Shown in pieces: positions 63,316 to 64,000 of a DNA stretch of 64,000 bases (positions within the stretch are counted from its first letter, which is position 1; each line of letters starts with the position of its first letter). Origin of the DNA: Collinsella sp. An2. Its GTDB lineage: Bacteria > Actinomycetota > Coriobacteriia > Coriobacteriales > Coriobacteriaceae. A program made the translations under genes and the position numbers. The DNA is taken from NCBI RefSeq assembly GCF_002160065.1, contig NZ_NFJW01000001.1, forward strand, positions 310,001 through 374,000. Direction: 5' to 3'. Below the pieces are notes generated by a model. That model searched no databases. It was given only the letters and a program-made list of their open reading frames with translations, and was not told where the DNA came from.

Positions 63316-64000
63316 ATGTACAATCCGCAGCTTGACACCTTTATTCGCGTGGCGGAAGCTGGCAGCTTCTCCAAGGCTGCGCAGGAATCGTTCATCACGC
63401 CGACAGCCGTCATCAAGCAGATGAACCTTTTGGAGTCGCGCCTGGGTCTCACGCTGTTTCACCGTTCTCACCAGGGTCTCACGCTCACCAAGGCGGGGGA
63501 GAGTCTGCTCGCCGACGCGCGTCATATCGTTCAGTACTCTCAGGAGTCCGTCGCCCGCGCCCGCATGGCGGAGCGTGCCGAGAAGCGCATCGTGCGTGTA
63601 GGCGTGTCTCTTATGACGCCGGTGGCTCCGCTTACCGAGCTGTGGAATCGGGTGCGCGAGCTCTGCCCGGGCATGAGCATGCAGGTGGTCACCTTCGAGA
63701 ACGGTCCCGAGACAGCGCGCCTGCTCGCTACGCTCGGGCGAGACATCGACGTTGTGCTCGGCGTGTTTGATGACAACTACCTTGAGGAGCATTGCTGCGA
63801 GGGCCTGGTGCTTGCCCGCAAGCCCCTGTGGTGTGCCGTGCCGGCTGAAAGCGACTTGGCCGACCGCGACGTCATTCCACTCGATGCGCTGCGTGGGCAT
63901 GCGCTGTTGCTGAGCCAGCGCGGCTGGAACGAAGATATCGACAGGCTGCGAGCAACCATTCGCACTGACTATCCTGACATTACCCTCATCGACTTTCCCC
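63316..64000 (+). CDS. LysR-family regulator (partial, cut by the window end)
   Basis: The first 228 residues of a LysR regulator: MYNPQLDTFIRVAEAGSFSK, AAQESFITPTAVIKQMNLLE (recognition helix about residues 28-46), linker helix and the start of an effector domain (about 85 on, VRVGVSLMTPVAPLTELWN). ATG 63316 follows GAGAGGAAG. No stop is reached before the window ends. Divergent from the secreted flavodoxin operon, which it probably regulates; the 142-bp gap has no clear dyad. Confidence 0.92.
   Translation, partial: MYNPQLDTFIRVAEAGSFSKAAQESFITPTAVIKQMNLLESRLGLTLFHRSHQGLTLTKAGESLLADARHIVQYSQESVARARMAERAEKRIVRVGVSLMTPVAPLTELWNRVRELCPGMSMQVVTFENGPETARLLATLGRDIDVVLGVFDDNYLEEHCCEGLVLARKPLWCAVPAESDLADRDVIPLDALRGHALLLSQRGWNEDIDRLRATIRTDYPDITLIDFP

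Overview
The window is high-GC DNA that most resembles a gut Coriobacteriia genome (Collinsella-like). The reasons are several phosphotransferase (PTS) sugar loci, many small ferredoxin, flavodoxin and aldo/keto-reductase redox cassettes each beside its own regulator, and intergenic space full of short dispersed repeats. This assignment is inference from gene style; no rRNA or other marker gene is present. No tRNA or rRNA gene, classical transposase, phage module or CRISPR array was seen.

Layout. 1-337 is the 3' end of a uvrA-family gene. 795-6551 is beta-glucoside locus 1 (RpiR regulator, EIIBC, GH1, GH5, EIIA), bracketed by two direct copies of a mirror-symmetric 20-bp-period repeat array. 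7004-11739 holds a peptide-deformylase-like gene that lacks its catalytic Glu, an MFS exporter, a universal stress protein, an AlkD-type repair protein, and a LysR/flavodoxin pair. 12007-17837 holds an SDR, an aldo/keto reductase, a TetR regulator, an ftsH gene cut by one in-frame TAG, and an EamA transporter. 18006-21952 (minus) is a compact four-gene operon: ferredoxin-tailed flavin oxidase, fused ABC permease/binding protein, ABC ATPase, ferredoxin-nitroreductase. 22207-25028 holds HxlR, nitrilase, cupin and Rrf2 genes. 25278-31330 is beta-glucoside locus 3: RpiR, a GH4 phospho-glucosidase, a mannose-family PTS (EIIAB, EIIC, EIID) and a DUF956 protein. 31573-39693 carries further redox cassettes (LysR with two AKRs, HxlR with flavin reductase, thioesterase, two Rrf2 genes, esterase, flavodoxin-ferredoxin). 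39693-40435 is a repeat-only stretch with a MITE-like element and a 52-bp-period mirror array. 40436-50195 holds a DUF5131 gene, glycerol dehydrogenase-like, MBL, amt-glnK, a guanidine-III riboswitch with gdx, corA, a DHA2 exporter, a DUF5655 protein and a HepT remnant. 50212-56003 holds an iron-type alcohol dehydrogenase, AKR, flavoprotein, reductase and two secreted lipoprotein hydrolases. 56163-59705 is beta-glucoside locus 2 (EIIBC, GH1, EIIA). 60062-64000 holds an SDR, a second MITE-like copy, a membrane protein/hydrolase/secreted flavodoxin operon, and a divergent LysR gene truncated by the window edge.

How it fits together. Three separate PTS/phospho-beta-glucosidase systems import aryl- or oligo-beta-glucosides and hydrolyse the phosphorylated products in the cytoplasm. 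Each carries a strong GC hairpin without a U-tract just after the EIIC- or EIID-type membrane gene. The redox cassettes each pair a small sensor-regulator with flavin, NAD(P)H or Fe-S enzymes. Amt plus PII handle ammonium, and Gdx under its riboswitch exports guanidinium.

The least explained content is non-coding: about 27 copies of a hairpin-forming REP unit (confined to 9.9-36.1 kb, many in inverted REPIN-like pairs), two unrelated mirror-symmetric periodic arrays with periods close to whole helical turns (20 and 52 bp), and a 160-bp MITE-like family with two copies.
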